From an uncultured Candidatus Melainabacteria bacterium (lineage in GTDB: Bacteria > Cyanobacteriota > Vampirovibrionia > Gastranaerophilales > Gastranaerophilaceae): a stretch of 64,000 nucleotides of DNA. A model generated the notes under the pieces. That model made no database searches and was not told the origin of the DNA. It saw only the letters and a program-made list of their open reading frames with translations. Numbering within the stretch: position 1 is the stretch's first letter; each line of letters begins with the position of its first letter. The position numbers and the translations under genes were made by a program. The stretch lies in assembly GCA_934754505.1 (NCBI GenBank), contig CAKVIE010000002.1:62001-126000 (forward strand), written 5' to 3'. Positions 33,088-41,571 of the stretch are shown piece by piece.

Positions 33088-34110
33088 ATGAAAAATTTAA
33101 TTGACAAAGCCTTCAAAACTCACGATTTATCAAAAGATGAGATAACTGAATTAATCAGCAGCAACACGGAAAACGACTATTTGTTTCTTAAAGCTGATGA
33201 AACGAGAGCAAAATACGTCGGAAATGATGTTCACATTCGAGGACTGATTGAATTTTCAAATATATGCGGTCAAAACTGTCAATATTGCGGTTTGCAGCGT
33301 GATAATAAAAATCTTCAAAGATACGCAATGACGGCCGATGAAATTTATCAAACGGCTAAACAAGCTGTTAAAACGGGTTACAAAACCGTTGTTCTTCAAT
33401 CAGGTGAAAGTTCTCACTATTCGCCTGAAGAATTTGCAAAAATTATTACAAAAATAAAACTTCTAAATATCGCCATAACTCTTTCGATAGGCGAAAAAGA
33501 AGCCGAAGAATACGAACTTTACAGAGAAGCAGGGGCTGACAGATTTTTATTGAGAATAGAAACAACAGATTTTTCTTTGTACGAAAAACTGCACCCTGAT
33601 ATGAGTTTGATTAAAAGAATGGCTTGCCTTAAATACCTTAAAAAACTCGGCTATGAAACAGGAACGGGAAATTTGGTCGGACTTCCAAATCAAACGGATA
33701 AAAGTTTGGCAGAAGATATTTTATTTTTCAAAGAGTTAGATGCCGACATGGTAGGATTAGGACCTTTTATACCTAACCCGGAAACGCCTTTAAAAAACGA
33801 AGTCGGCGGAACATTTGAAAAAGCCTTAAAAATTATGGCAATAACAAGACTTTTAATGCCCGATATTAATATTCCCGCAACAACTGCAATGGAAACACTT
33901 AATCCAAACGGAAGAATTATTGCACTTCAATCTGGGGCAAATGTCGTCATGCCAAATGTTAACGCAACAGAATACCGCACAAAATACAAACTTTACCCCG
34001 GAAAAATTTGCCTTGATGAAGGTGCTGAAAAATGTCGTGCCTGCATAGAAGCCAAAATCAAATCAATCGGGCGGACAATCTCTCAAAGCAAAGGATTTAG
34101 GCTGCATTAA
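33088..34110 (+). CDS. hydE: [FeFe]-hydrogenase maturation radical SAM enzyme HydE
   Basis: This 340-residue radical SAM protein has the CxxxCxxC cluster motif at Cys60, Cys64 and Cys67 within FSNICGQNCQYCGLQRDN, then SGESSHYSPEEF, and a GNLVGLPNQT segment, all typical of HydE. With HydF and HydG it builds the dithiomethylamine-bearing 2Fe subcluster of [FeFe]-hydrogenase. HydF, HydG and the hydrogenase are not in this window. The late Cys residues near the end (KCRACIEAK) match the second cluster site found in many HydE. This indicates an anaerobic, hydrogen-metabolising cell. Confidence 0.9.
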   Translation: MKNLIDKAFKTHDLSKDEITELISSNTENDYLFLKADETRAKYVGNDVHIRGLIEFSNICGQNCQYCGLQRDNKNLQRYAMTADEIYQTAKQAVKTGYKTVVLQSGESSHYSPEEFAKIITKIKLLNIAITLSIGEKEAEEYELYREAGADRFLLRIETTDFSLYEKLHPDMSLIKRMACLKYLKKLGYETGTGNLVGLPNQTDKSLAEDILFFKELDADMVGLGPFIPNPETPLKNEVGGTFEKALKIMAITRLLMPDINIPATTAMETLNPNGRIIALQSGANVVMPNVNATEYRTKYKLYPGKICLDEGAEKCRACIEAKIKSIGRTISQSKGFRLH

Positions 34111-34111
34111 A

Positions 34112-35146
34112 CTACTTTATATATTCCTCTGCAATTTTTGGGGTGAAAACTTGCCATGCTTTTGCATTTGGATGCCAATCCGCAATATCTTCTTTTATTT
34201 TGTAATCTTTATCAAAAAGAAATCCCGTAACATCTTTTGAATATAAAACTTTTATATCTGTTTCTTCTTCAATTTCTTTCCATATCGATGAAGTCATAAC
34301 TTCATACTCATAGATAATATCTGCGGGATAGTAAATATCAGAAATTTTTTCATCGTAAATAATTATTATTTTCTTTGATTTTGGTGCAAATTTTTCTATC
34401 TTTTTAAAGTACGAAATAATAATTTTTTTCATTATACGTTCAGACTCTTTACTGTTCGGATAATCGTTAAAAGCTTTTTGCAACCTGTATGCTGAAAAAA
34501 TAAATCGAAATATAGGGATTTGAATTAACTTTTTTTCTAAACCCTTTGGCATAAAAATATCATCATAATAATTATAAAAAACTTTTATTGATATATACCT
34601 GTTCACATGATCAAACATGTACATATATATGATATAATCAGAATTTCTGACAATATTTTTATAACCGTTATCCTGTAAATACATAAGAAAATTTTGGTAA
34701 CTAGAAATAATTTCAAAGCCGCACATAGAAAAATTCAAAACCGGTCGTTCCGTAATTTTAGATAAATAATAAGGAAAAGATTCTTCCTTTTTTAACCCAT
34801 GCCCATAGGCATAAGAACAGCCAAAAACAAGTATAGAATTATTTTTGTACTGCTCACCGTAAGAAATTCTCTTTTCTCCGCAAAATTTATCAAGATTTTC
34901 TTTAGAAAAAGGAAGTTTTTTTGCCCTGTACGGTTCAGTATATTCTTTAAAATCAGATGGTATTTCTACATTTTGCTCATTGTTTTGTATTTTTTTAAAA
35001 GTTGTTTGTATATTGTAAAAAAAAGATAAAAATTTGTCGTAATTTACACCAAAAACATTTTCAATAAAGTTGTTCATAGCAAATAAGCCAATAAACAATA
35101 ATAACAAATTTAAAAAAACAACCCAAAATATATTTTTTCTTTTCAT
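34112..35146 (-). CDS. Membrane-anchored SGNH/GDSL hydrolase-like protein
   Basis: This protein of about 344 residues has one N-terminal hydrophobic helix (residues 5-25) acting as an anchor or uncleaved signal. The extracytoplasmic part has the SGNH blocks: FGCSYAYGHG near residue 107 (nucleophile Ser), NFSMCGFE, and DWHPNAKAW near 322 (catalytic Asp-x-x-His). It may deacylate a surface polysaccharide, or move acetyl groups, as many envelope SGNH proteins do. The chosen ATG lies after its own TATAAT (complement of 35165-35170); an upstream GTG falls inside the rpmA terminator. It ends 2 bases from the convergent hydE. Confidence 0.72.
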   Translation of the reverse strand: MKRKNIFWVVFLNLLLLFIGLFAMNNFIENVFGVNYDKFLSFFYNIQTTFKKIQNNEQNVEIPSDFKEYTEPYRAKKLPFSKENLDKFCGEKRISYGEQYKNNSILVFGCSYAYGHGLKKEESFPYYLSKITERPVLNFSMCGFEIISSYQNFLMYLQDNGYKNIVRNSDYIIYMYMFDHVNRYISIKVFYNYYDDIFMPKGLEKKLIQIPIFRFIFSAYRLQKAFNDYPNSKESERIMKKIIISYFKKIEKFAPKSKKIIIIYDEKISDIYYPADIIYEYEVMTSSIWKEIEEETDIKVLYSKDVTGFLFDKDYKIKEDIADWHPNAKAWQVFTPKIAEEYIK

Positions 35147-35173
35147 CTCATCAAAATTCAACCGCCATATTAT

Positions 35174-35204
35174 AAAAAAAGCAGGCACAAAAACTCATGC
35201 CCGC
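35174..35204 (-). terminator. Intrinsic terminator of rplU-rpmA
   Basis: On the minus strand GCGGGCA and TGCCTGC form a stem followed by seven T's, 23 bases past the rpmA stop. Confidence 0.8.
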
Positions 35205-35226
35205 TTTAAAAAATTAATATAACAAA

Positions 35227-35484
35227 TTACACGTTAGCGTAAACGCTTACTTGTTTTCTGTCACGTCTGTGAGGCTCGAATTTCACCACACCGTCGATAG
35301 TTGCAAACAATGTGTTGTCAGAACCCATACCAACGTTATTACCCGGATGAATTTTTGTTCCTTTTTGACGAACAATGATGTTTCCGGCTTTTACTAATTC
35401 ACCACCGAACTTTTTGACACCTAAACGCTTACTTTCGCTGTCACGACCGTTCTTTGATGAACCTACACCTTTCTTATGTGCCAT
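35227..35484 (-). CDS. rpmA: 50S ribosomal protein L27
   Basis: This 85-residue L27 has MAHKKGVGSSKNGRDSESKR at the N-terminus, RQKGTKIHPGNNVGMGSDNTLFA in pattern and the C-terminal strand. The mature-type N-terminus starts at Ala2 without the cleaved extension found in Firmicutes. It is in the usual order after rplU, 32 bases downstream, with GGAGA before the ATG. Confidence 0.97.
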   Translation of the reverse strand: MAHKKGVGSSKNGRDSESKRLGVKKFGGELVKAGNIIVRQKGTKIHPGNNVGMGSDNTLFATIDGVVKFEPHRRDRKQVSVYANV

Positions 35485-35516
35485 TTTGATTTCTCCTTTT
35501 TGTTTTGTACAAGTTC

Positions 35517-35843
35517 CTATTCTTCAGAAGATTTTGTTCTGATTTTGTTAATCATAACTCTTGTGAAGCCTTGTCTGTGTCCTTGCATTTTACGGTAGCC
35601 TTTTTTAGCTCTTTGTTTGTAAACGAGAACTTTTTTAGCTCTGTCGTGTTTTACAACAACACCTTCAACACTTGCATTTTCAACGTACGGTTGACCGACC
35701 TTTGACTTTTTACCGTTTACAAGCATTACAACTTCTTTGAAAACTACTTTTGATTCCGGAGCATCTTCGAGAAGTTCGATATCAACATAACGTCCTTCTT
35801 CCATTTGATACTGTTTTCCACCGGTTTCTACTATTGCATACAT
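35517..35843 (-). CDS. rplU: 50S ribosomal protein L21
   Basis: This 108-residue L21 begins MYAIVETGGKQYQMEEGRYV and carries the KHDRAKKVLVYKQRAKKGYRK RNA-binding region before GHRQGFTRVMI. It is the first gene of the rplU-rpmA operon. AAAGGA lies 6 bases before the ATG. The promoter and a structured leader of about 93 bases lie upstream. Confidence 0.97.
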   Translation of the reverse strand: MYAIVETGGKQYQMEEGRYVDIELLEDAPESKVVFKEVVMLVNGKKSKVGQPYVENASVEGVVVKHDRAKKVLVYKQRAKKGYRKMQGHRQGFTRVMINKIRTKSSEE

Positions 35844-35936
35844 AATGTATCCTTTCGATTGAAGCAGCCGTACCTTTTTAAGGATTTAACGACGGCGTAC
35901 CTTTCCTACCTACGAATTTTCACATGAAAATCCTCA
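35844..35936 (-). promoter_or_regulatory. Candidate structured leader of rplU (L21-leader type)
   Basis: The leader contains a perfect TTTTCA/TGAAAA hairpin and, further on, GCCGT pairing with ACGGC in the stretch GGTACGCCGTCG...GGTACGGC. Autoregulatory leaders before rplU are known in Firmicutes (L21 leader). I cannot say whether this is the same structure. Confidence 0.4.
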
Positions 35937-35942
35937 TTTTTA

Positions 35943-35971
35943 ATTTTATCCTCCGCAAAACTCATTGTCAA
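35943..35971 (-). promoter_or_regulatory. Promoter of rplU-rpmA
   Basis: Consensus TTGACA (complement of 35966-35971), 17 bases, TAAAAT (complement of 35943-35948). It is the best -35 in the window. Confidence 0.8.
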
Positions 35972-36079
35972 TCATGGAAAATATTAATCTTTGGGTCAGT
36001 ATTTTTTCCTCATCTCGGTTGATACCCTTTTTCAAAACAAAATCTAAAATGTATATGTCAAATGAACGGAGTATATATT

Positions 36080-36796
36080 TTGAACAGCGAGAAAACAAAT
36101 TCAAATTTAGCAGTAATTGATGAATTCAGCGATATGAATTCTCATTTTAAAGCGGAAATCAAAAAAAATCTTTATTCTATTTTGTTAAAAAGATTAAATC
36201 CTGATGCCTACAAAAGTTTAGGCATTGCTTACAGAAATTTGAATAAATACGACAAGGCAATTATGGCTCTCGAAAAAGCAAAAAATCTCACTCCGTTTGA
36301 CTATCAAATTCATAGCGAGCTTGGTATCTGCTACCTTGCAAAAGGAAATTTCTGTAAATCATCAAAAGAACTTATTCAAGCAATAAAATTAAATCCCGAT
36401 AACACGGATATTCAAATTCAGCTTGCACTTGTTCACGAAGCTATGGGTGAAACAGAGATGGCTTTTGCTATTTACCAAAAAATTATGGAAACAAATCCCG
36501 AATGTTTAAAAGCATACGTTCAAAAAGCCGCTTTATATCTTCAAGAAGAAAATTTTGCAGAAGCAAAAAATCTTTTTAGAATAATTATCAAAAACTTTCC
36601 CGATTATGCTCGAGCATTTCTCGGCATGGCAATTTGCTGCGACAAACTCGGAAACCACGATAAAGCCAAAAGATTTTATAAAAAATATTTACAATTAAGC
36701 CCCGATGCAGCAAACTCGCAAAACGTTCAAGAACGACTTTCGACAATAATGTTTAACCAAAATTCGGATAAAAACTTTCTCAAAATCGTTAATTAA
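36080..36796 (+). CDS. Tetratricopeptide repeat protein
   Basis: This protein of about 238 residues has five to six TPR units, for example YKSLGIAYRNLNKYDKAIMAL, IHSELGICYLAKGNFCKSSKEL and FLGMAICCDKLGNHDKAKRFY, after a short Asn/Ser-rich N-terminus. No catalytic domain or signal peptide is present. The TTG at 36080 is preceded by GGAG at 8 bases; the in-frame ATG at 36062 has no site. Its partner is unknown. It converges on the NrtR-like gene. Confidence 0.82.
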   Translation: MNSEKTNSNLAVIDEFSDMNSHFKAEIKKNLYSILLKRLNPDAYKSLGIAYRNLNKYDKAIMALEKAKNLTPFDYQIHSELGICYLAKGNFCKSSKELIQAIKLNPDNTDIQIQLALVHEAMGETEMAFAIYQKIMETNPECLKAYVQKAALYLQEENFAEAKNLFRIIIKNFPDYARAFLGMAICCDKLGNHDKAKRFYKKYLQLSPDAANSQNVQERLSTIMFNQNSDKNFLKIVN

Positions 36797-36815
36797 TGTT
36801 TCAAAATAATAATGG

Positions 36816-37493
36816 TTAAGCGAAGAATACGCCTTTTTTAGACTTAATTAAATTGGGGTCAAACCTGTATAGTTTCGCAGGACGTTTTGAACCTGATTTT
36901 GTATATTCATCTGTTTCAATAAGCATTGTACCTGCCAAAATCTTTTTGCGGAAATTACGCTTATCAAGCTGTTTATCCAAAATTAATTCATAAGTCTTTT
37001 GAAGTTCGGTTAATGTAAATTTATCCTGTAAAAGTTTGTATGAAATCGGGAAATATTCAAGTCTTTCACGAGTTCTTCGGATAGAATAATCAATAATTGT
37101 TTTGTGGTCAAAAGCCATATCAGGCAAATCATATACGTCATGCCAATTAACGTCTTCCATAGATTCTTTTTCAAAAATATGTTCAACATCTTCCGCTCTT
37201 ACAAGTGCAAAGTATGCACAAGTGATGACTCTGGCATTCGGATATCTCAAAGGATCACCAAACGTATAAAGCTGTTCAAGATAAATGTCTTCAACATCGG
37301 TTTTTTCTTTAAGAATACGCAAAGCCGCATCATCAAGAGTTTCCGATAAACGAATAAACCCACCCGGTATAGCCCATCTGCCTTTGAAAGGTTCTTTATT
37401 TCTCTTTGTTAATAGCACCTGTAAAAGATTATCTTTCATTGTAAAGACAACAACGTCTATCGTAAGCTCGTGGGTTTTAATTTCGTTTAACAT
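36816..37493 (-). CDS. NrtR-like regulator (Nudix fold plus winged helix)
   Basis: The 225-residue protein has an N-terminal Nudix domain (about 10-140) and a C-terminal winged-helix DNA-binding domain (about 150-225, with FTLTELQKTYELILDKQLDKRNFRKKIL), the NrtR layout. The Nudix box GFIRLSETLDDAALRILKEKTD lacks the catalytic REXXEE core (it reads RILKEK), so it should sense ADP-ribose rather than hydrolyse it. NrtR proteins repress NAD-synthesis genes, none of which is adjacent. AGGAAG precedes the ATG, 9 bases after the upstream transglycosylase stop. Confidence 0.82.
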   Translation of the reverse strand: MLNEIKTHELTIDVVVFTMKDNLLQVLLTKRNKEPFKGRWAIPGGFIRLSETLDDAALRILKEKTDVEDIYLEQLYTFGDPLRYPNARVITCAYFALVRAEDVEHIFEKESMEDVNWHDVYDLPDMAFDHKTIIDYSIRRTRERLEYFPISYKLLQDKFTLTELQKTYELILDKQLDKRNFRKKILAGTMLIETDEYTKSGSKRPAKLYRFDPNLIKSKKGVFFA

Positions 37494-37502
37494 CACTTCT
37501 TC

Positions 37503-38102
37503 CTAAATGGCCTGATTTAACATGAACAGAGTAAGCATTTCTCTGTGTTCTTTTTCCGCAATAGCGGAATTCTTTTCTTTAAGTTCTTGTTTATATTCTG
37601 CCAAATATTTAACGACAGTAGCATCAGGAGCATTTTTGTAATTGTTATAATGCTTCATAACAGTTGCTACATATCTTCTTGTTTCGGCATAGGGCGGAAC
37701 TCCGCCGTATCTTTTTACGGTACCGGGACCTGCATTATACGCTGCAAGTGCTACCGCATCTGACTTAAACATCTTTTTCATTTGTTTATAATAAGCGATG
37801 CCGCCTCTTATATTATCTCTGTAATGGTAAGGATTATAGCCGATTCTTCTTGCAGTTGAAGGCAAAATCTGGAATACTCCGACTGCTCCCATTCTGCTTC
37901 TCTTTTCTTGGCAAAATCCTGATTCATGTTTCGCTATACTTAATGCCATTTCAGGCTCTACACCCATTTCAACGGCACATTTTACAATTTGCTGTTTAAT
38001 TGCATCCATTGATACTTTTTGATTTGCATAACAATTTAATGTTGATAAAATCAAAACGAGTGCTAAGGTTAATATTTTGGTAAATATTCTTTGTCTTATC
38101 AT
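37503..38102 (-). CDS. Lytic transglycosylase, SLT domain
   Basis: This 199-residue protein has a signal peptide (residues 1-27, ILTLALVLILSTLNCYA) and then a Slt70-type catalytic domain: AKHESGF with the catalytic Glu near residue 63, GVFQILPST, AAYNAGPG and PYAETRRYV. It cleaves the MurNAc-GlcNAc bond of peptidoglycan with 1,6-anhydro formation in the periplasm. It is a short MltE/YjbJ-like version without extra domains. The C-terminal helix is charged. It is probably cotranscribed with the NrtR-like gene. Confidence 0.9.
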   Translation of the reverse strand: MIRQRIFTKILTLALVLILSTLNCYANQKVSMDAIKQQIVKCAVEMGVEPEMALSIAKHESGFCQEKRSRMGAVGVFQILPSTARRIGYNPYHYRDNIRGGIAYYKQMKKMFKSDAVALAAYNAGPGTVKRYGGVPPYAETRRYVATVMKHYNNYKNAPDATVVKYLAEYKQELKEKNSAIAEKEHREMLTLFMLNQAI

Positions 38103-38263
38103 TCATTCCTCTCTTAAACTTTTTTGCAAACAATTGTATGTCTGACACTTTTTATAATAATACCTCAAACATGGAAAAAAGCAAACCCCACATGGCTCAC
38201 GACGATTTTTGAACTCTCAAAACTACCTTTGTCAGCGGTTTTTGAGATTGTAAAAATTTGTTT

Positions 38264-38292
38264 TTGCTTATCATTTGAATTAGGTATATAAT
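38264..38292 (+). promoter_or_regulatory. Promoter of the M20 peptidase gene
   Basis: TTGCTT (38264-38269), 17 bases, TATAAT (38287-38292). GAGGA and ATG follow at 38311 and 38322. Confidence 0.7.
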
Positions 38293-38321
38293 TCTTTTAA
38301 CGAAAAAAAAGAGGAAATCAA

Positions 38322-39563
38322 ATGGACATTAAAGATTTAAGAAAAGAAAACGAATTAATCGATTTATTCTGCACTTTGGCAGAAATTCCGTCCCCCTCAA
38401 TGGGAGAAGATGCTGTTTCGACAGAAATTCTCGCAACTTTGATGAGCAGCGGAATAGAAGTTAAAAAAGACAACTATTCAAACGTTATAGCTCGCATTCC
38501 CGCAACGGATAAATCAAAGAAACCTATGCTTTTCAGTGCTCACATGGACGTTGTCGGCGACGATTCTCCTATAAATATTATTTTGAACGATAACGGAATT
38601 ATAGAAACTGATAAAAAAAGAACTTTAGGTGCTGATGATAAAGCAGGTGTTGCTGCTGCAATTATGACAGCTCGCAAAATTGTCGAAGACAAAAACCTTA
38701 AACATGGCGGTTTGGAACTCGTATTTACAAGAGATGAAGAATCGGGTATGAGCGGTATTAAACACGTTAATATGGCAGAACTTGAATCTGAATACGCACT
38801 CGTTTTGGACTCGGATACTTTCGGAGAAGTTATGATTTCGGGTGCCGGATATACAAATGTTCTTATTGAAGTAAATGCTTTTAAAGGCGGACATTCAGGC
38901 AACGACATCGGAGATAAAACTCGTGTTAATGCTGCAAAACTTCTTGCAGATATTGTTTCGGAAATTCCTCAAGGTGTTTATAAACAAGATGAAAACGGTG
39001 TTATCACATCAATAAATTTAGGTGTAATTTTAGGCGGCGGCGTTGATTTTCCGCTCCAAAAAATGTCAAAACAAGATTTGAGAAGCGGTGAACACTTTGA
39101 CTATCTTATGCAAAATGCAGTCACAAATGTAATCAACAAGCGAGGTGCTGCAATTTATTCATTGAGAAGCTCTGATTCTCAAGCAGAAGCCGATTTGATT
39201 TCAGATATTCAAAAAATTGTTGATAAATTCAATAAGCAATACGAAGGTTTAGCCGAATTTAAAGTTACGGCAACCGTTAAAACGAAGAAATTTGAAAAAA
39301 ATACCGACACAACAATCCCCGATATCGCAAAGAAAATCGGTGAAGAAAAACACATTAACGTAAATGTTTCATCATTCCACGCAGGTGCAGAAACTCACAT
39401 TTACGCAAATGAAAAAAACAAATACGGTAAAATTTTCAAACCTTATTTAATCGGTGTGGCAACAATTAAAAATATGCACTCATCTGACGAACAATTAGAC
39501 TATAAGTCATTAATCCAAGGTGCAGATTTTATCTACGATATTTTTGTTGAATTTAACAAATAA
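38322..39563 (+). CDS. M20 family metallopeptidase, PepT-like
   Basis: This 413-residue enzyme has the M20 zinc sites: FSAHMDVVGDD, TLGADDKAGVAAAI (bridging Asp), TRDEESGMSG (catalytic Glu and ligand) and LDSD, with the late His in HAGAETHIYAN. A dimerisation domain lies between about residues 190 and 305. It most resembles cytoplasmic tripeptidase T or related di/tripeptidases, and should release amino acids from small peptides. It is monocistronic, with a clear promoter and terminator. Confidence 0.88.
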   Translation: MDIKDLRKENELIDLFCTLAEIPSPSMGEDAVSTEILATLMSSGIEVKKDNYSNVIARIPATDKSKKPMLFSAHMDVVGDDSPINIILNDNGIIETDKKRTLGADDKAGVAAAIMTARKIVEDKNLKHGGLELVFTRDEESGMSGIKHVNMAELESEYALVLDSDTFGEVMISGAGYTNVLIEVNAFKGGHSGNDIGDKTRVNAAKLLADIVSEIPQGVYKQDENGVITSINLGVILGGGVDFPLQKMSKQDLRSGEHFDYLMQNAVTNVINKRGAAIYSLRSSDSQAEADLISDIQKIVDKFNKQYEGLAEFKVTATVKTKKFEKNTDTTIPDIAKKIGEEKHINVNVSSFHAGAETHIYANEKNKYGKIFKPYLIGVATIKNMHSSDEQLDYKSLIQGADFIYDIFVEFNK

Positions 39564-39580
39564 ATATCAAAAAAAATTTC

Positions 39581-39623
39581 AAAAGCCTGAATTTCCTTTT
39601 AAACAGGTCATTTAGGCTTTTTT
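39581..39623. terminator. Intrinsic terminator between the peptidase and M48 genes
   Basis: AAAAGCCTGAAT pairs with ATTTAGGCTTTT (one G-T pair), with a T-run on the plus strand and A-run/T-run symmetry for the convergent gene. Confidence 0.7.
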
Positions 39624-39636
39624 ATTGCAAAAAAAT

Positions 39637-41007
39637 TTAATTATTTTTCTCGAGAACAACCTCAATTACGGCTCCGCAGTGAGGGCAGTTGATTTTTTGT
39701 CCGAGATAATCTTGCGGAAATTTTAACTTTGTACCGCAAGAACATTGTTTAAAAATATAATTATTAGCCTGCCAAATTATGTCATCGGCAGCTCTTTTTC
39801 GTTGTTTAAGGTCTTCGTTATTATCTTTTTTCGGAGTAACGGAAGATGCTATCATAGCGGTTGCAGCGGCGGCAGATGCGGTTGCAATGATACCGTTTGC
39901 CTGATAATCAACATTTTTTTGCGTTGATTTTTTTATGGAAAGCGGCTTGCAGCCGTATAATTCTTCTTTTTTCAAAATCGGTTTGCGTTTGCCTGAAACT
40001 TTGCAAAAAGCCTCGTTATACGCATTGAAATCCGCTCCGACCATTTTTGTCAAAACCGCAATTCGTTTTTCTGTCGGCGGATGAGTTGCAAAAAGACTTC
40101 CGAACATTGAATATGTGTTTTTGTACTGAATTTCGCTATCCAAAGGGTGAACAATGTACATTGCGGAAGTTATTTTATCCGCATCACGATAAACGTAAAC
40201 AGATGTCGAAATTTTTGCCAAAGCAGAAGCAAGCCCCTGCGGATATCTTGTAAATTGAACAGCACAGGCATCTGCCAAATATTCTCGTCTTTGTGAAATT
40301 GCAAAGTACAAAATTTTTGCACATAACGGTAAAATAATTGCCAAAACCAAACATACCAAAATGATTATCGCCTCGCCTTTGCCTGAAGACTTTGAACTTG
40401 AATGTCTTGATGATGAACCGCCTCGGAAAGTTCGTAAACCCATTTCAGACAAAACAACAATCGTTCCGAGCATTACACCTGCAAAAATCATATACATCGT
40501 ATCTCGATTGACGATATGAGAAATTTCATGAGCCACAACACCTTGCAATTCATCTCGGTCAAGCTGGGTTAAAAGACCTGTTGTTACAGCTATTGCAGAA
40601 TTTTTCGGACTCATGCCCGTCGCAAAAGCATTCGGCATCGGGGTATCAATAACATAAATTTCGGGAGGTTTAGGCATGCCTGCAGCGATAGAGATTTCTT
40701 CGACAACATTTTCGAGGATTTTGTGTGCATGTTTAGGAAGTTTATATGCATGATTAAGTCCAAGAATAGTATTTTTGCCGTTTATAAAAGCACTTATGAG
40801 CAAAATAAGCCAAACAAACAGAGCGATAAAAAGCCCGTTGAAAGCGAAATTATAGATTTCGTTGTAGTCCAAAGCATCGCAGGCTTCAATTTGAAGATAA
40901 ACCGCCGTCATTCCGCCGAAAGCGACCCCCATCAAAAGAAGAACGATGAGCATAAGGAAAATCAAAATATAGCTGTTTCGTTTATTTGCTTGAATTTGCT
41001 GCCACAT
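39637..41007 (-). CDS. M48 family (HtpX-like) membrane metallopeptidase with C-terminal zinc ribbon
   Basis: This 456-residue protein has two N-terminal helices (about 15-40 and 48-68), the zinc motif VVAHEISHI near residue 159, a further helix pair (about 170-240) and the ligand Glu in EYLADACAVQ. HtpX enzymes degrade misfolded membrane proteins. The C-terminal 45 residues add CSCGTKLKFP...INCPHCGAVIEV, a zinc ribbon absent from classic HtpX. It is last in a three-gene operon with LemA and a zinc-ribbon protein, a common bacterial combination. Confidence 0.9.
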   Translation of the reverse strand: MWQQIQANKRNSYILIFLMLIVLLLMGVAFGGMTAVYLQIEACDALDYNEIYNFAFNGLFIALFVWLILLISAFINGKNTILGLNHAYKLPKHAHKILENVVEEISIAAGMPKPPEIYVIDTPMPNAFATGMSPKNSAIAVTTGLLTQLDRDELQGVVAHEISHIVNRDTMYMIFAGVMLGTIVVLSEMGLRTFRGGSSSRHSSSKSSGKGEAIIILVCLVLAIILPLCAKILYFAISQRREYLADACAVQFTRYPQGLASALAKISTSVYVYRDADKITSAMYIVHPLDSEIQYKNTYSMFGSLFATHPPTEKRIAVLTKMVGADFNAYNEAFCKVSGKRKPILKKEELYGCKPLSIKKSTQKNVDYQANGIIATASAAAATAMIASSVTPKKDNNEDLKQRKRAADDIIWQANNYIFKQCSCGTKLKFPQDYLGQKINCPHCGAVIEVVLEKNN

Positions 41008-41014
41008 AATTTAC

Positions 41015-41566
41015 CTAAAATTTAACTTGAGGAGCTGCTTTTTCTGCAACATCGATTTCAAAGAACTCACGATTTTCAAAGTTAAAAATATTAGCGATTA
41101 TATTGCTCGGAAACATTTCTTTTTTGTTGTTGTATTCCAAAACACTGTCGTTGTAGAACTGTCTTGCGAAACTGATTTTATTTTCGGTAGAAGTCAATTC
41201 TTCTTGGAGATGTAAGAAATTTTCGTTAGCTTTCAACTCGGGATAATTTTCCGCAACGGCAAACAAAGATTTCAAAGCACCTGATAAAACATTTTCGGCA
41301 GCAGCACGATTTTTAACACTGTCCGTAATATTTACGGCTTGTTGACGAGCTTTTATAACCTTTTCAAGTGTTCCCGACTCGTGAGCGGCATAACCTTTAA
41401 CCGTTTCAACAAGGTTAGGGATTAAGTCGTGACGACGTTTCAGCTGAACATCGATTTGTGACCACGCATTTTTAACCTGATTTTTTAAAGCGACAAGCGA
41501 ATTATATGTAACGATAACTGCAATAGCCAATGCTATACCTAAAACCAATAAAACATTAATAGCCAT
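41015..41566 (-). CDS. lemA: LemA family protein
   Basis: This 183-residue protein has one N-terminal transmembrane helix (residues 3-23), then the LemA helical bundle with YNSLVALKNQVKNAWSQIDVQLKRRHDLIPNLVETVKGYAAHE in pattern and ENRYPELKANENF-like NYPELKANENFLHLQEEL. LemA proteins are membrane-anchored helical proteins usually paired with M48 or TPM-domain proteins in envelope stress. Spacing of 7 bases to the M48 gene supports one operon. Confidence 0.93.
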   Translation of the reverse strand: MAINVLLVLGIALAIAVIVTYNSLVALKNQVKNAWSQIDVQLKRRHDLIPNLVETVKGYAAHESGTLEKVIKARQQAVNITDSVKNRAAAENVLSGALKSLFAVAENYPELKANENFLHLQEELTSTENKISFARQFYNDSVLEYNNKKEMFPSNIIANIFNFENREFFEIDVAEKAAPQVKF

Positions 41567-41571
41567 AAGAC

